Positions 1 through 11,079 of a stretch of DNA of 64,000 nucleotides are shown here, piece by piece. Source of the stretch: Immersiella caudata (lineage: Eukaryota; Ascomycota; Sordariomycetes; Sordariales; Lasiosphaeriaceae); contig JAULSU010000004.1 in the NCBI GenBank assembly GCA_030512335.1, positions 5,022,001 to 5,086,000 of the forward strand, given 5' to 3'. Below the pieces are notes generated by a model. It had not been told where the DNA came from. It searched no databases and was given only the letters and a program-made list of their open reading frames with translations. Both the position numbers and the translations under genes were made by a program. Position 1 is the first letter of the stretch. Each line of letters opens with the position of its first letter.

Positions 1-924
1 GAGACGGTGCTGTCCACTTACCTCCCCGCGCTGGTCAAGTGGCTCAAACTTCGTCTCGGCTGCCAGGAAGTTTTCTGCTATGCCTACAATGTGCGTTCAA
101 TCCGGCGATGGCGATAACGGTCGGAAACGTTTCGTCACCAGTTCCCTTCTGCCGCTAGGTTTCTGGAACTAAATGCAGCTCGATGTGGTATCCAGTTCCG
201 CCGACATGGAAACGACATGGGCATCGGGAATGAGTTGAAGTATGGCGTCAAACCGCCATTCTTTCGAGTACATTGTGGTCTGTGAACCTTGATTCGAGAG
301 GGTACAGGACTTGCGGACTAACAGCCGACGGCCACCAGACAGCAGCGAGGCGACCTGTCGAGAACGGCTTCAACTATACTTCCCCGGCTCTTTCAATGAC
401 ATCATGAAGCGTCGGGTCCGATTCCTCAAGTATGTTTACCACCTTTCAAAGGAATGGGAACGTGGAAAGCAAAGGGGTTTCTCGGCACCCAGGGGCTCTT
501 CGCGTCATGGAAACTAACAAGGCCCCAGCATATGGCGACCCCTTTCATCATCACCAGTCGAAGACTGCCCCCTCGCGCTCTGTGATTTCCGAACTGTGGA
601 CAAGGAAGATTTGGTGCCGATGGACATTGTCTATCCGCATTTTGTTGACGAGGCGTACGAGGTTCGCTACAGCCCATCGCATCGGTGGTTTTACAAGAAG
701 GGTATGGTCCAAGACGATGTCATCGTCTTCAAACTTTTCGACAATCTGGCCAGTGAAGCGACTGGTAGGTGTGATTTCATTTGTTGGCAACCATCTCCCA
801 AGGCCGGTCTGACGTTTTGTTTCTTGACACAGTATGTCCTCACTCTGCGTTTGTCGATCCAACAGCTTCACCAACAAGTTCGCGCCGATCAAGCATCGAA
901 GTGAAGATTGTTGTGCTTGGGTAG
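1..924 (+). CDS. CmcJ/AsaB-like oxidoreductase, 3' part (5' end outside window)
   Basis: The gene runs in from the left edge. Five exons join in one frame: 1-90, 196-277, 339-429, 529-764 and 833-924, giving 196 visible residues and a TAG stop. All four introns have GT-AG ends, and ACTAAC-type branch sites are visible in the second and third. The spliced product shows marks of the fungal family annotated as CmcJ-like methyltransferase or AsaB/GA4-desaturase-like hydroxylase: KPPFFRVHCD, then NIWRPL, PVEDCPLALCD, a YSPSHRW(F/Y)Y-type block, DVIVFK, a VCPHSAF block, and a C-terminal SSIEVKIVVLG. Members are about 280-330 residues, so roughly a third is missing at the N terminus. Some members act in secondary-metabolite pathways, but the substrate cannot be inferred here and no partner gene is visible. 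The first exon-intron junctions are the least certain; frame continuity supports all of them. Confidence 0.82.
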
Positions 925-2332
925 GTTGTTTTCCAGGGGGACAGTCAGCCCCCTTGTAGGGGTTGTTCGGTTGGATAATACCTGTGTTGTCGGGCGGCTT
1001 TTCGCTGAAGAAGTTGGAGAGCACTTTGACGGGCAGCCCTGTCCATTTCTGAGGTAACTCGGAAGTCATGATCTATGACAGTTCGCAAGTTATGTCTGAT
1101 TATTTTTTGGGATGCACGATGCATATGTCCGGTGAACACGACAGAGGGAGGAGTAGTCTTGCAGATGGGTGGAACATATGCTCAAGCGGGCGAGATCGAG
1201 GAGTTTTTCAAGGCCTGGATGGTCCCTCGGGTGATGAGTTGATACTTAGAATGAGATCACAGTATCATGTTATATAGATAATGGATGTCGTTTTCTACTC
1301 CAAGGTTGGATTGATTGATGACGAATAGCACTGGCAAACGGGATCAAACCCAACGTCGAGTCTTGGTTCTGGGTTGGCTCCGTGCGTCGCGGTGGTTGCT
1401 GTGGTTCCGACGGGTACCAGCAGTCAGCTGTCAGAAACCCCCCTGCTCTTCCGGCGCTGGTTGAAGACGGCATAATGGAGACCCAAACGCGTGGTGGTGG
1501 TGGTGTACGATCACTCCAGACCTCGAGAACATTGAAGTTCATTGATAGGGGACATAGGTCAAGCCCAAGCTCAAGGGCCTCGATTGTCGATCAAGTGCTG
1601 ACCGGGGCTTCTGGTCCGCAAATATCTATCTATGCTGATTGGAAGCGAGGAAATGTCTGAAAGTGGTGAAGTGGTTGCCTGTCAGACGAGACGGGAGGGT
1701 GCGTTGGGCAAATATTTTGACCGTTCAGATCCTGGAAGATGGCGAGTTCTGCATCGGGCGTTGATTGCATGTGCGAAAGTCGTTTACTCAGGTCTACAAG
1801 GGTCCGCTTCAGCCTCGGGATACACCATCGATTTAGGAGTGATGAGGACTCGGTTGAGGTGGAATGACGAACGGACGCGTCTGACGCGGCTTCAAGGGGT
1901 CAGAGCGCGCTGCTGGGTATCGAAAAATTCCGACACGCAACCGTTCCGCTTGTGGTGAGGAAGAATCCCGGGCCATGGAACAAAATGGTGTGGGTCTGAA
2001 ACACGAACAGTGCTAAGCCGTGTGGAGTGCGGCATATGAGGCAGAGGTTGCTCCGACGCGCACTGTGTCCGCCTCATTTCCGTGTCACAGGTCACGGGCT
2101 TGGTCACGTTTTGCCGGTAAAGTGGGCCTAGCTCGGCATCTAACTTTCCACGACTTCATTCGAAACTTTGCAAAAAAGGAAAGCTTTCAACCTCGCTACC
2201 TCGACCCGACACCTCGACTCGGCGAACCCCTGCGAATAATCACCTGCACGCACAGCACTTGAATAGCATCAGCGAAACAGCATTTTCCATCATTGTCAAT
2301 TGGCTCCTTTGTAGTCGACTGCATCCCTCAAT
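925..2332. other. intergenic region; 5' leader of the GYF gene at its right end
   Basis: No reading frame here resembles a protein and no RNA gene is seen. The last 200 bases or so are a C/T- and A-rich leader ahead of the GYF-domain gene. Confidence 0.6.
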
Positions 2333-5300
2333 ATGCCCACCCAGCTACCCTCGAGCTTTGCCTCCGCGGCCGCTGGCCAAAACCGAGACTCCAGAGCATC
2401 CGGAAGAGGGGACTTGGTGCGTGGATCTGGAAGCGGGGAATGGTAAGTGCTCATCCTCGCGCTGGTGCGTGTTGGAACTTTGTTCGTTCGCGCCATCAAC
2501 TCGCGTTTGGTCGAACCGCAAGGGGTGCGAACGCACCACGGCGCGGGCTCCCTTGGCAAAAGCTTCTCCCGACCTTTCGAGGACATGCAGCTCCAGCGGA
2601 TCTAGGCTGACTGTTTTTCGTCACTTGTAGGCCGCGTTCGAACGGAACTAGGACCTTCCGTCGACCGTCGACTACTCCCTTCAATCAGACCGCCTCTGCG
2701 AATTCCGTCGACCCTTCCCAGTCTCCCGACGATGCACATATTTCCTCTGCAAACCTTCCATCCGCTAGTTACGAACAAACAGGCCCGGATCGCTATTCCA
2801 AGGGCGACCTCCTTAATATCTACGCAGCCATGCCAGATTCGATGCGGACAGACGTGTCGCACCTGTTTGTGTCCAGTTGGAACCCGAATCAGGTCAACGG
2901 AAGCTCGGCGCGGGGCTGGGGTAAAGCTGGCGAAAATCAGCATGTACCTCAGGACCCCACGGTTTGTTGGGATCCCAATGGTAGCGTGAAACCGATCAGC
3001 TTGGAGGAATACACGCCCGAGGAGCGAGAAATATTTTCGGGTGACGTCAATTCGACGCTGAAGATCCCGCAGCAAGGGAAAGAAGGGGGCCAAGGTGGCG
3101 GTGGACAAAATGGCCGCAAGGCATCCGTCAGTCTCACCAATACAGGAAACCATCCAGCGTCTTCGCCATCCACAGCCTCCCGCCCGGGCACGCGAAGAAG
3201 AGAAACGGCCGACACGAATCCCTTCCCCAGCTCGAGCCTTGCCTCTCCGACGGCGAGTCGATTTAACCGTGACGAGTGGCTCCCGCGCCGGAGCACCGAT
3301 CTCAAAGAACAAATCACAGACGAACCCGAAGAAGACGCGAGCGCACGTGAGCTTCCCACCAGAAGCCCGGCATTTGGGCTGCCGCGCGCCAACACGGGAG
3401 GTTCTGCCTTTAACAGCACCAACCTGTGGTCTTCGACGACGGCACCGGCGGGTGGCGCCTTTGGGAGCTTTGCCCTGAACACCTCGGCCATTGGTGATAA
3501 GCGCTTCGTGTCTGGATCAAGCCGCCTTGCCCATCTGATTCCCAAGGAGTCCGCGGAGAACTTGATCGGCAAAGCGAACGATGCGGCCAACGCGGACCAA
3601 AGTCGTGGGTGGCGGTCCCGCCAGCGCACCGACACGGATCCTTTCGGCAGCGAGGGCAACCTCTCTGGCAGCGCCATTCTCGGTGGCGCCCAGGATACCA
3701 GTCCAACTCTGAACTCGCAAGTTCAGCGGAGCGTGTTTGACACTCCTGTGAAGGGTGGCACCGGTGACTTTGGAATGGCAGGACTCAACCTCGGGCACGG
3801 AGCGGGAAACGGACCGGCTAGTCCCTCGGAGACGAACCCGTACCGAAGCCCGATGGCGGACCGCGGCGACGACGGCCACGAGGAGAACGACTTGATGAAC
3901 CAGCCTGGACATGGATCGGAGCCTCCGTCCCACTACGGCACCCTTTCCCGGGCCTTCGGTGCCACTGCTTTTGACGGCAGCGATCGCAGTCAGACATCCA
4001 GCGTCGGCGCCAAAGGATTTTCGGCGGTAAACACGTTGACAGGGTGGCCCGGCGCGCCGTCGACGGGTACCCCAGACCGGGAGCGACAGGCTTTCAACAG
4101 CGCTTTTGGAGGTAGCATCTTCAGCCCCCTTGGTGACCTGCAATCCCCTGGCCTTGGTGGACTTGGTGGGGTGTTTGGTGCCCCAGGATCGTCGACGATC
4201 GGCCGCAGCAGCAAGCTCCACTCGCTGTTCCCCCAGGCTATGCAGGCTCAGATGCACCCACAAGACCATGACAGTCTCAGCGATTCGGTACCGGACTTGA
4301 GGCAGACCAATCCGTTGGGTGCGATCGGCCGTGGCCCCATTGGCGCACAGCCTCGCGATGCCGGCAGTCCCATCAGGCAGACCAGATTCGAGGATCTTTT
4401 TCCGAATCCCGACGCCAGAGTAGCCTTCACTTCCGCGGACCAGTCTCAGCCCGGCTTGACAAGCACAGCACCGGGCTCTTCATTCCCTGCCTCTGCAGGC
4501 GGCTCGTTCTCTGCCGCGGCGGGTTCCGATCCTTCGGCAGTGCGCCAAATGGTGATGCCTGACCGTATGCGATGGGTATACCTTGATCCGCAGGGCACGA
4601 TGCAGGGTCCATTCAACGGCCTGGAGATGAACGACTGGTACAAGGCCAACTTTTTCAGCCCAGACCTACGTGTCAAGCGCATCGAGGACGCAGATTTTGA
4701 ACCGCTGGGTCAACTTATTCGGCGTATTGGAAACTCTAGGGAACCTTTCCTCGTACCCCAAATGGGCATCCCGCACGGTCCCGCCCCGCCAGGAGCATTC
4801 GCCGTCACCGGGACTGAGGCAGTTCCTCCGCTGCAGAACGCGTTCCCGTCGTTCGGCCGAACTCTCACTGCTGCGCAGCAAAACGACCTCGAGAGAAGGA
4901 AGCAGGAGGAGCAGCTGTATCACGCCAGACAGCGCGAGATAGCCCATCACCACCAAGCAGCCTATGGTCGGCTTCCCATTCAGCCCGGCGTGCCGGGAGC
5001 GCTCCATCACCATTCGAGTGCCCATAGTCTCCAAAGCCAACCCAGCTTTGGAAGCATCTCGTCGCCCATCGGGGCCCCGCAACCGCCCATCGGGCCCCTA
5101 ATTCCCAACTCTTCTTTTTTCGAGAGTGCCCCAAACGTGAATCTGCCTCAAGGCCAGGCGCAGCCGGGCATTGGGGCCGCACCCGACCTTTTTAACCCTG
5201 ATCTCAACCTCAATGAGCGCCAGCTGTTGGCCAACCTGCAAGCGTCCGGTAACCTTGGCAATACTTTTCCGTCCCAGCATGCAGGCGCCCCCGCCAACGA

Positions 5301-6940
5301 TAGCGGTCTTCGGAGCCAGCTACCACGCATCGATCAACTGCAGAAGGACTCGGAAGGATTCAGCGCTCGGGTGCAGGACTTTCATCTACTCCAATCCCAG
5401 CCAGACGCCGAGGATACCAATGCTGCGGCAGTTATAGCTGCCGCCCAGGCCGAGGCGCGTGCCGAAGCGCACGACCACGATCTCACGTCGACCGCTAACT
5501 CGTCTGAGGTTTCCGTTTCCGTCAACGAGGTTGAAACCCGCTTGGAGCCGACCTCCAAGAGAGCCGGTGCGCGCAACCCGACTGGCCTGTCTCTGACCGA
5601 GAGAGTCAAGAAGACCCAGGCCGATGCTGCCGCTGCTGCAGCTGCTGTCGCCGCAGCGGCTGCCAAGCCCAGCCAACAGCCGTCTTCGTCCGGCCTTCCC
5701 ATGCCCTTCCCCCCACCTGCGTCTACTACACCTATCGCAGCGCCCACCGCCCAGAGGCCTGCTAGCGGCTTGCCTACTCGCTATGATGAGCGTTCTGCGA
5801 CTGGTACCCCCGACACTACTTCTGATGGCGTGGCTTTGGCCCCGCCCCCTGCTGCCCCCTGGGCTGGCACCGAGTCTCACAAAGGTCCGAGCCTTAAGGA
5901 GATCCAGGAAGCTGAGGCTAAGAAGGCCGCAAAGCAGGAGGAGGCTGCCGCAGCTCTGCGCCGTGCCGCCCTTGAACAGGAGACCGCAGCCCTACGCGAG
6001 CGCGAGAAGGCCGCTGCTGCTATCGTAGGCCTCCCTGCCACTAGCACTTGGGGAACAGGCTCACCTGTCGGCACCTCGGCCACCGGTAGCCCGTGGAAGC
6101 AGCCCGCTACCGCCAAGGTCAACACCGCCAACGTCTCGACTGCCAGCACCGCATCCAAGAAGACCATTGCTGATATCCAGCGCGAGGAGGAATCGCGCAA
6201 GCGCAAGGCCCTGGAGGCTGCTGCTCTACAAACTGCTGCGACCTCGGGTGCTGGCCTTGGGAAGCGATATGCCGACCTCGCAAGCAAGACGTCGGGTCCT
6301 CCTGGCATCAGCGCTGGTACTCCAGCGCAGTCCACTGGTGGTGGATGGTCGACGGTCGGCGCTGGTGGTAAGGTCAAGATTCCCACCGGCCCAGCTGCGC
6401 AAACACGCTCTGCCAGCGCAGCAAGCAATACCAAGACGCCCACACCGGCCGCTGCGCCCAAGCCCGCGCCGAAGCAAGTCACCATTGGTCTCAAGGACGC
6501 CAAATCAATGGCCCTTGAGGAGTTCAAGAAGTGGCTGAACCGTGAGCTCGTCCGCGGCCGCGTCAGCGATGGTAAGCACACCTGCTATCTGCGATTCCCC
6601 TCGTCATCGGACTCCTGACTAACATGCTTCAGTTGATACATTTGCGGGCGTTCTCCTCGACTCGCCTCTCGACAGCAACCTCATTGCCGATGTTGCGTAC
6701 AGTGCCAGCCAAATTCTCGACGGACGCCACTTTGCTGACGAGTTCATCCGCCGCAAGAAGCTCGCGGACCGTGGCGTGTTTGACAAGGACGTTGTGTCGG
6801 TACCCGATGCCAAGAACAACAACAATGGTGGCTGGAACGAGGTCGCGAAGAAGGGAGGCAGCGCTGCCCCGAAGGAGGAAACTAACATTGCCGGATTCCG
6901 CATGGTGGCTTCCAAGAAGGGCAAGGGCAAGAAGCAGTAA
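2333..6940 (+). CDS. GYF-domain protein (Smy2/GIGYF type)
   Basis: Three exons (2333-2442, 2631-6571, 6633-6940) give 1452 residues. The ATG at 2333 opens a frame (MPTQLPSSFASAAAGQ...) that runs through a 188-nt intron into RRPSTTPFNQT, as in relatives; starting at the later ATG at 2830 would lose this conserved N terminus. A short second intron (61 nt, branch site CTGACTAAC) splits the conserved C-terminal helical block. The GYF domain lies near residues 685-740 (WVYLDPQG, GPF, then WYKANFF) and is known to bind proline-rich ligands. Proteins of this family take part in translational repression, mRNA control and COPII-linked trafficking. Most of the rest is low complexity, with a poly-Ala run near residues 1034-1049, a Glu/Lys/Ala-rich coiled-coil-like segment near 1120-1170 and a basic Lys/Gly tail (KKGKGKKQ). 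The family call is firm; the client proteins are not known. Confidence 0.93.
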
Positions 6941-7476
6941 GCAAGGTGATTGAACTGCAGGCAGGCGGTTAATGTGTTTTGTGACTCTTGGAGAAGGGTG
7001 TTGTTGCTTCAAGTTCGACGTGTTTGGCGAGTCGAGATTTTGTGGATTCGTCATTGGGGCACCGCCAGCGACGAGAGCGTTGCACACTGTTCAGCAAGAA
7101 ACGGACTGCAAGTGAAGCTAAAGTCAATGTATGGATTAAACTATTTAGCTGGTCTGTGGATCCTAAGCGATGTCTGAGGACCAAGCACGAAAAAGATGCA
7201 AGGCTGCAAGTGAGGTTGTGATAAGGATGAAGACTTGGATGGATTAGGTAAGCGGGCATGGGAGAGTTCGCCAAGACCGTTGGCCCTTCCCCACACCGAG
7301 TTTGTGCCCGAAGAAATCTTCTGCCCCTCCATGCCCCTCCATCGACCTGACACCACGCAGCCAAGTGAACCATCAACACCCCGGCTCTTGCACTGGCTGA
7401 TGGGATTTGGGATGCGCCTTTCATTGCTCTAAAATATTTCACCCGCACTCTCCTCTTTCCCCTAAAATCCCCCACC
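6941..7476. other. intergenic region between GYF and TPR genes
   Basis: This is the 3' flank of the GYF gene and the promoter/leader of the next gene, both on the plus strand. A C/T-rich stretch directly precedes the ATG at 7477 (ccccaccATGG, a good initiation context). Nothing else is seen. Confidence 0.6.
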
Positions 7477-10400
7477 ATGGCGTCAAATGGCGCCTCACAG
7501 CCAAGCCCCGCGGCGCTGCTCCGTGCAGGCAGATACGTCGACGTTTTGTGCAGCGACAGCGCCAAGAACCTAATCGCTCAGTTCGTCCAACGCTCTTCAC
7601 AACCCGCACAAGTAACCACACAAAACGACAACACCACAACCCCCGAGACCACTCAAACCGCCATTGTCGTCGTCCTGGCTGCCTTCAATGCATTCCTCCA
7701 GGCCAACGTCACCGGTCCCGTCCTCGAAGGGGCGCAAAAGCTTGAGAACGTCTGCGTCGCTGCCCTGCAGGCGCAGGATTCAGGCATCTCGCGCGACCAA
7801 GGACCCAAGAATCTGAGAAAGAGGTGTTTTGTTGAGCTTGATGTGGATGGTGTATCGGTTTATCCGTACATCCCGCACATTGAGCTGTTTGCGCTTGCGC
7901 GGTGGGTTGTCCTGACTCATCTTGATGGCAAGGGCGAGGGGATTCTTGATGAACAGGAGGGCATGGATGTTGCGGCGAAGGATGTGCGGTGGTTGGTGCT
8001 GCGTGTCCATGTGTGGCACTTTAAGTTACTTTCGCAGCCGAGTTTGGGATCGGGGTCGGTTTTTGTGAAGGGCGGGCAGTGGAGTGACGTGCCGACGCTG
8101 CAGGAGGTGGTTGAGAAGGCGCTGGGGGTGGCGGAGGGGGTGGTGTTGGATGGGGAGGGGTGGGATGCGAGGGAGAAGGTGCAGTTTTTGGTGGAGAAGG
8201 CGAATATTTGTGTGATGCTGGGGCAGGATGTGAGGGCGAGGGAGGCGCTGAGGGCGGCGAGGGAGAGGAGTGGGTTTGTGTATGCGTTGTCGGGGGCGCT
8301 GGGGAAGAGGACGAGGTTTCAGGAGAAGAGCACGAGTCACTTGGTGGTACTGGCGAAGAGCGGGGGGTTGGAGGGGGGAAGGGAGGATGGGGAGGTGAAG
8401 CCGGAGGCGTTGAAGCTGAATGATGATACGCTGTTGGAGAATCTGGAGTTTACGAAGGAGGAGAAGGCGGATGGGCCGGAGCATAGCTGGAAGGAGATGA
8501 GGGATGTTCCGGATGAGTTGAAGGAGTTGGAGGTGGATGATCAACCGCAGCTGGCGGCGCTGGATCAGATCATACTGTTGACGGAGGCGACGCTGAAGGA
8601 TGCGTTTTCGCCGACGGATACGCTGACCTCGGAGGAAATTCTGCCCTTTGCGGTGCGGGTTATCTCGGACAAGTCGACAAACTGGCAGATTTACACCCAG
8701 GCGTTGTTGGTCCGGTCGAGAATCGAGGTTCACAGGAGCAGGACTGTGGAGAGAGGCGTGCTGCAGATGCAGGCGGTGGTCGACCAGGTGGTGGTTGAGA
8801 CAACAGCCGGAGAGGAGAGCGCAACGACAGAAACCAAGGAGGCCGAATCAGACATTCCAGTGATCCGAGTCAACGATGAGGAAGTGAAGCCCGTCATGAA
8901 CAAGCCGACCTCGTTCTTCCCTGCGGTGAAACCGACAGACACGGCGCCAGCTCAAGTTCGCCTCCAGTACATCCACACTCTAAGCTCGCCGCCAAGGTGG
9001 CATCTGGAGTCCGAGTTGGCCTACTCCTGGGCGAGTGTTGGATCTCTGGTATCGGCACTTGAGATCTTCAAGCGACTTCGGTTATGGGCCGAGGTGGCGC
9101 TCTGTCTGGCGAGTGCTGCCCAAAACGAAGATGAGGATGGGCGGGGGAGCGGCGGCGAGGAGAAAGCCAAGGCAGTCTTGCGCTGGAGGCTATTCCGCCG
9201 CACTGGAACCGAGGCTGCTCAGGGCCCCGAAGATGTCGACGAGGACGTTAACATCGATGACCTGAAGGAAGCGGACTACAAAGGACCCGAACTATCACCC
9301 GCACCGCCGAGCGCGCCACGCATGTTCTGCATTCTCGGCGATATCGAGAATGACCCTGCTTACTACGAACGCGCCTGGGAGATATCAAGCAACCGATTCT
9401 TCAGGGCGCAGAAGTCTCTCGGGGAGTGGTATCTTCAGCAAAAGAACCTCGAGAGGGCAAAGGAGGCGTATGAGAAAGCAATAGCGGTCAACCGGATGAG
9501 CTCGGAGCTGTGGAATCGGCTAGGCGATATCAGTCTCCGTCTTGGCCAGTTCTCTGACGCATCCGATGCCTTTGGGAGGGCGATTGCCTCTGCCGACAAC
9601 ATTGTCGGTGGAGAAGACGCGCGGACATGGAGCAACCTGGGAAGCGCTCTTTACAGCCTCTACCTCGAGCGTGTCAAGGAGCTGAAACTAAAGCAGGAGA
9701 GGGTCGAGGCCGAGCCCTCAAAGGAGGCTTCTGACTATCTCGACGATGAGCCCACCGAGAAGCCCGCAAAGGAAGGCGACCCAGCAACACTCCTCTCGCA
9801 GGCGCTGGCAGCGTACAAGCGTGGTGCATCAATCTCTCACGACAACTGGCGCATCTGGGACAACGTCGTCACTCTCGGTTCGCGTCTCCGCCCCCCAGCA
9901 GTGTCAGATATTCTTCTCGCACTCCGCAACATCATCAGGATTCGCAACACAGAAGATGCGCTGGACGTCAACATTCTCCGCCTCCTTCTCAACGAGTCCG
10001 TTATCTCTCAGCAAAAGACCGATGGCGGGTCAGGCGTCTACGAGCCGCCGCGTGGCACCGCCGAGCGCGCAGTGTGCGACCTCATCGAGACATTAATCGT
10101 CCCTTTGATTACCGTACGCTCTGAGCTTTGGGAACTCGCCACACGCGAACGCGTCTGGCGACGCGACTATGCCGGTGCCATCGATGCTGCCGAGCGTGCT
10201 TGGCGCGCAGCCATCGGTGCCGCTGCCGGTGGAGGTCTTTTTCCTTCGTCAGGGAAAAATGGGGATAAGAGTTGGCTCGAGGACAAGGGAAAGTGGAAGA
10301 TGGTAGTGGGGCGCACTGATGAGCTGGTTTCCATCTTGGAGAACTACGGTGAGGATGTTCCGGAGATTGGGGCGAAGTGGAGGGGTAAGGCCAGGAGCGC

Positions 10401-10494
10401 GGTGCGAAGTGTGATGGGTAAAGCGAAGGAGAACTGGGAAGGGAGTGAGGAGTGGGAAGCGTTACAAACTCTGCTGGAGGGGCTCAAGCTATAG
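7477..10494 (+). CDS. TPR protein of the TTC27/Emw1 family
   Basis: An uninterrupted 1005-codon frame. The C-terminal half carries tandem TPR motifs, near residues 635-740 (RAQKSLGEWYLQQKNLERA, then ELWNRLGDISLRLGQ and ARTWSNLGSALYSLY). The layout is a long helical N-terminal half, the conserved RAQKSLG block, TPRs, then a conserved C-terminal region; this matches TTC27 (human) and Emw1/YNL313C (yeast). Yeast Emw1 is essential and linked to cell-wall integrity; the family is thought to act as a scaffold or cochaperone. The ATG has a near-ideal context. Acidic low-complexity linkers occur near residues 325-355 and 445-470. From about 7990 to 8560 the sense strand is very G-rich with many GGG/GAG/GTG codons, unlike the C-ending codons either side, yet the frame stays open, so it is coding. 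No intron is needed. Confidence 0.9.
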   Translation: MASNGASQPSPAALLRAGRYVDVLCSDSAKNLIAQFVQRSSQPAQVTTQNDNTTTPETTQTAIVVVLAAFNAFLQANVTGPVLEGAQKLENVCVAALQAQDSGISRDQGPKNLRKRCFVELDVDGVSVYPYIPHIELFALARWVVLTHLDGKGEGILDEQEGMDVAAKDVRWLVLRVHVWHFKLLSQPSLGSGSVFVKGGQWSDVPTLQEVVEKALGVAEGVVLDGEGWDAREKVQFLVEKANICVMLGQDVRAREALRAARERSGFVYALSGALGKRTRFQEKSTSHLVVLAKSGGLEGGREDGEVKPEALKLNDDTLLENLEFTKEEKADGPEHSWKEMRDVPDELKELEVDDQPQLAALDQIILLTEATLKDAFSPTDTLTSEEILPFAVRVISDKSTNWQIYTQALLVRSRIEVHRSRTVERGVLQMQAVVDQVVVETTAGEESATTETKEAESDIPVIRVNDEEVKPVMNKPTSFFPAVKPTDTAPAQVRLQYIHTLSSPPRWHLESELAYSWASVGSLVSALEIFKRLRLWAEVALCLASAAQNEDEDGRGSGGEEKAKAVLRWRLFRRTGTEAAQGPEDVDEDVNIDDLKEADYKGPELSPAPPSAPRMFCILGDIENDPAYYERAWEISSNRFFRAQKSLGEWYLQQKNLERAKEAYEKAIAVNRMSSELWNRLGDISLRLGQFSDASDAFGRAIASADNIVGGEDARTWSNLGSALYSLYLERVKELKLKQERVEAEPSKEASDYLDDEPTEKPAKEGDPATLLSQALAAYKRGASISHDNWRIWDNVVTLGSRLRPPAVSDILLALRNIIRIRNTEDALDVNILRLLLNESVISQQKTDGGSGVYEPPRGTAERAVCDLIETLIVPLITVRSELWELATRERVWRRDYAGAIDAAERAWRAAIGAAAGGGLFPSSGKNGDKSWLEDKGKWKMVVGRTDELVSILENYGEDVPEIGAKWRGKARSAVRSVMGKAKENWEGSEEWEALQTLLEGLKL

Positions 10495-10955
10495 ACGGAT
10501 GATTTGGGACGAGAATAGAGTCAGGTTAGAGGATGGGAAAAGAACGATACCCTGCCCAATTGACCTGCTCCTTTGCGTTGTAAAGTTATCATCATTGTCG
10601 CTCTCCACCTTGTTGCTACCATGAGCCTCTCGTCGAACTTCATGGTTAATTCATGGACTCGATCTCGTCTAGCACAGGTATCTACCTACGTTTCACTTTC
10701 GTTAGGGGCATCAATTTCACCGTGGCATCAGACTCCCCTAAACTTTAGTAACAAGTTACCATTAGACTTTCTGCAATGCCAAAGAGGCCCATTTCAATTT
10801 CGTGTCCATTTTGCAAAACCGAATTGCAGGCAAACCTCCTCACTGCCCAGACTAATTGAAATCACCCAATCGGCTTCGACAGCCTCCACAACATCCATAA
10901 CAACCCCTGAACTGGTGGAAACTACCAAAACTGTGAATGTTCTGCAGATCAGAGC

Positions 10956-10960
10956 AAAAA
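10956..10960 (-). terminator. Pol III terminator of tRNA-Leu
   Basis: A run of five T on the minus strand lies nine bases past the 3' end of the tRNA, as expected for RNA polymerase III termination. Confidence 0.7.
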
Positions 10961-10968
10961 TACAAGCT

Positions 10969-11079
10969 TGACAACTGTGAGATTCGAACTCACGCCACTT
11001 TCGTGATTAGAATGGACCCCGTTGAAGGGCAAGAAGATGTTCTTGAGTCTAACGCCTTAACCAGCTCGGCCAAGTTGCC
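10969..11079 (-). tRNA. tRNA-Leu (anticodon CAA) with 29-nt intron
   Basis: Read on the minus strand, acceptor GGCAACT pairs with AGTTGTC (one G-T), with discriminator A at 10969. The D-arm contains GCCGAGCTGGTTAAGGC. The anticodon stem is TTAGA/TCTAA with anticodon CAA at 11045-11043. An intron occupies 11041-11013, directly 3' of the base after the anticodon. A long variable arm (CAC-GAAA-GTG) fits a class II tRNA. The T-arm is GTGAG-TTCGAAT-CTCAC. The mature length of 82 nt fits tRNA-Leu, and an intron at this position is usual for tRNA-Leu(CAA) in fungi. It reads UUG codons. Confidence 0.96.

Noticed and set aside
8026..8733. 235-codon minus-strand frame
   Set aside because: Antisense shadow of the G-rich part of the TTC27-type gene.
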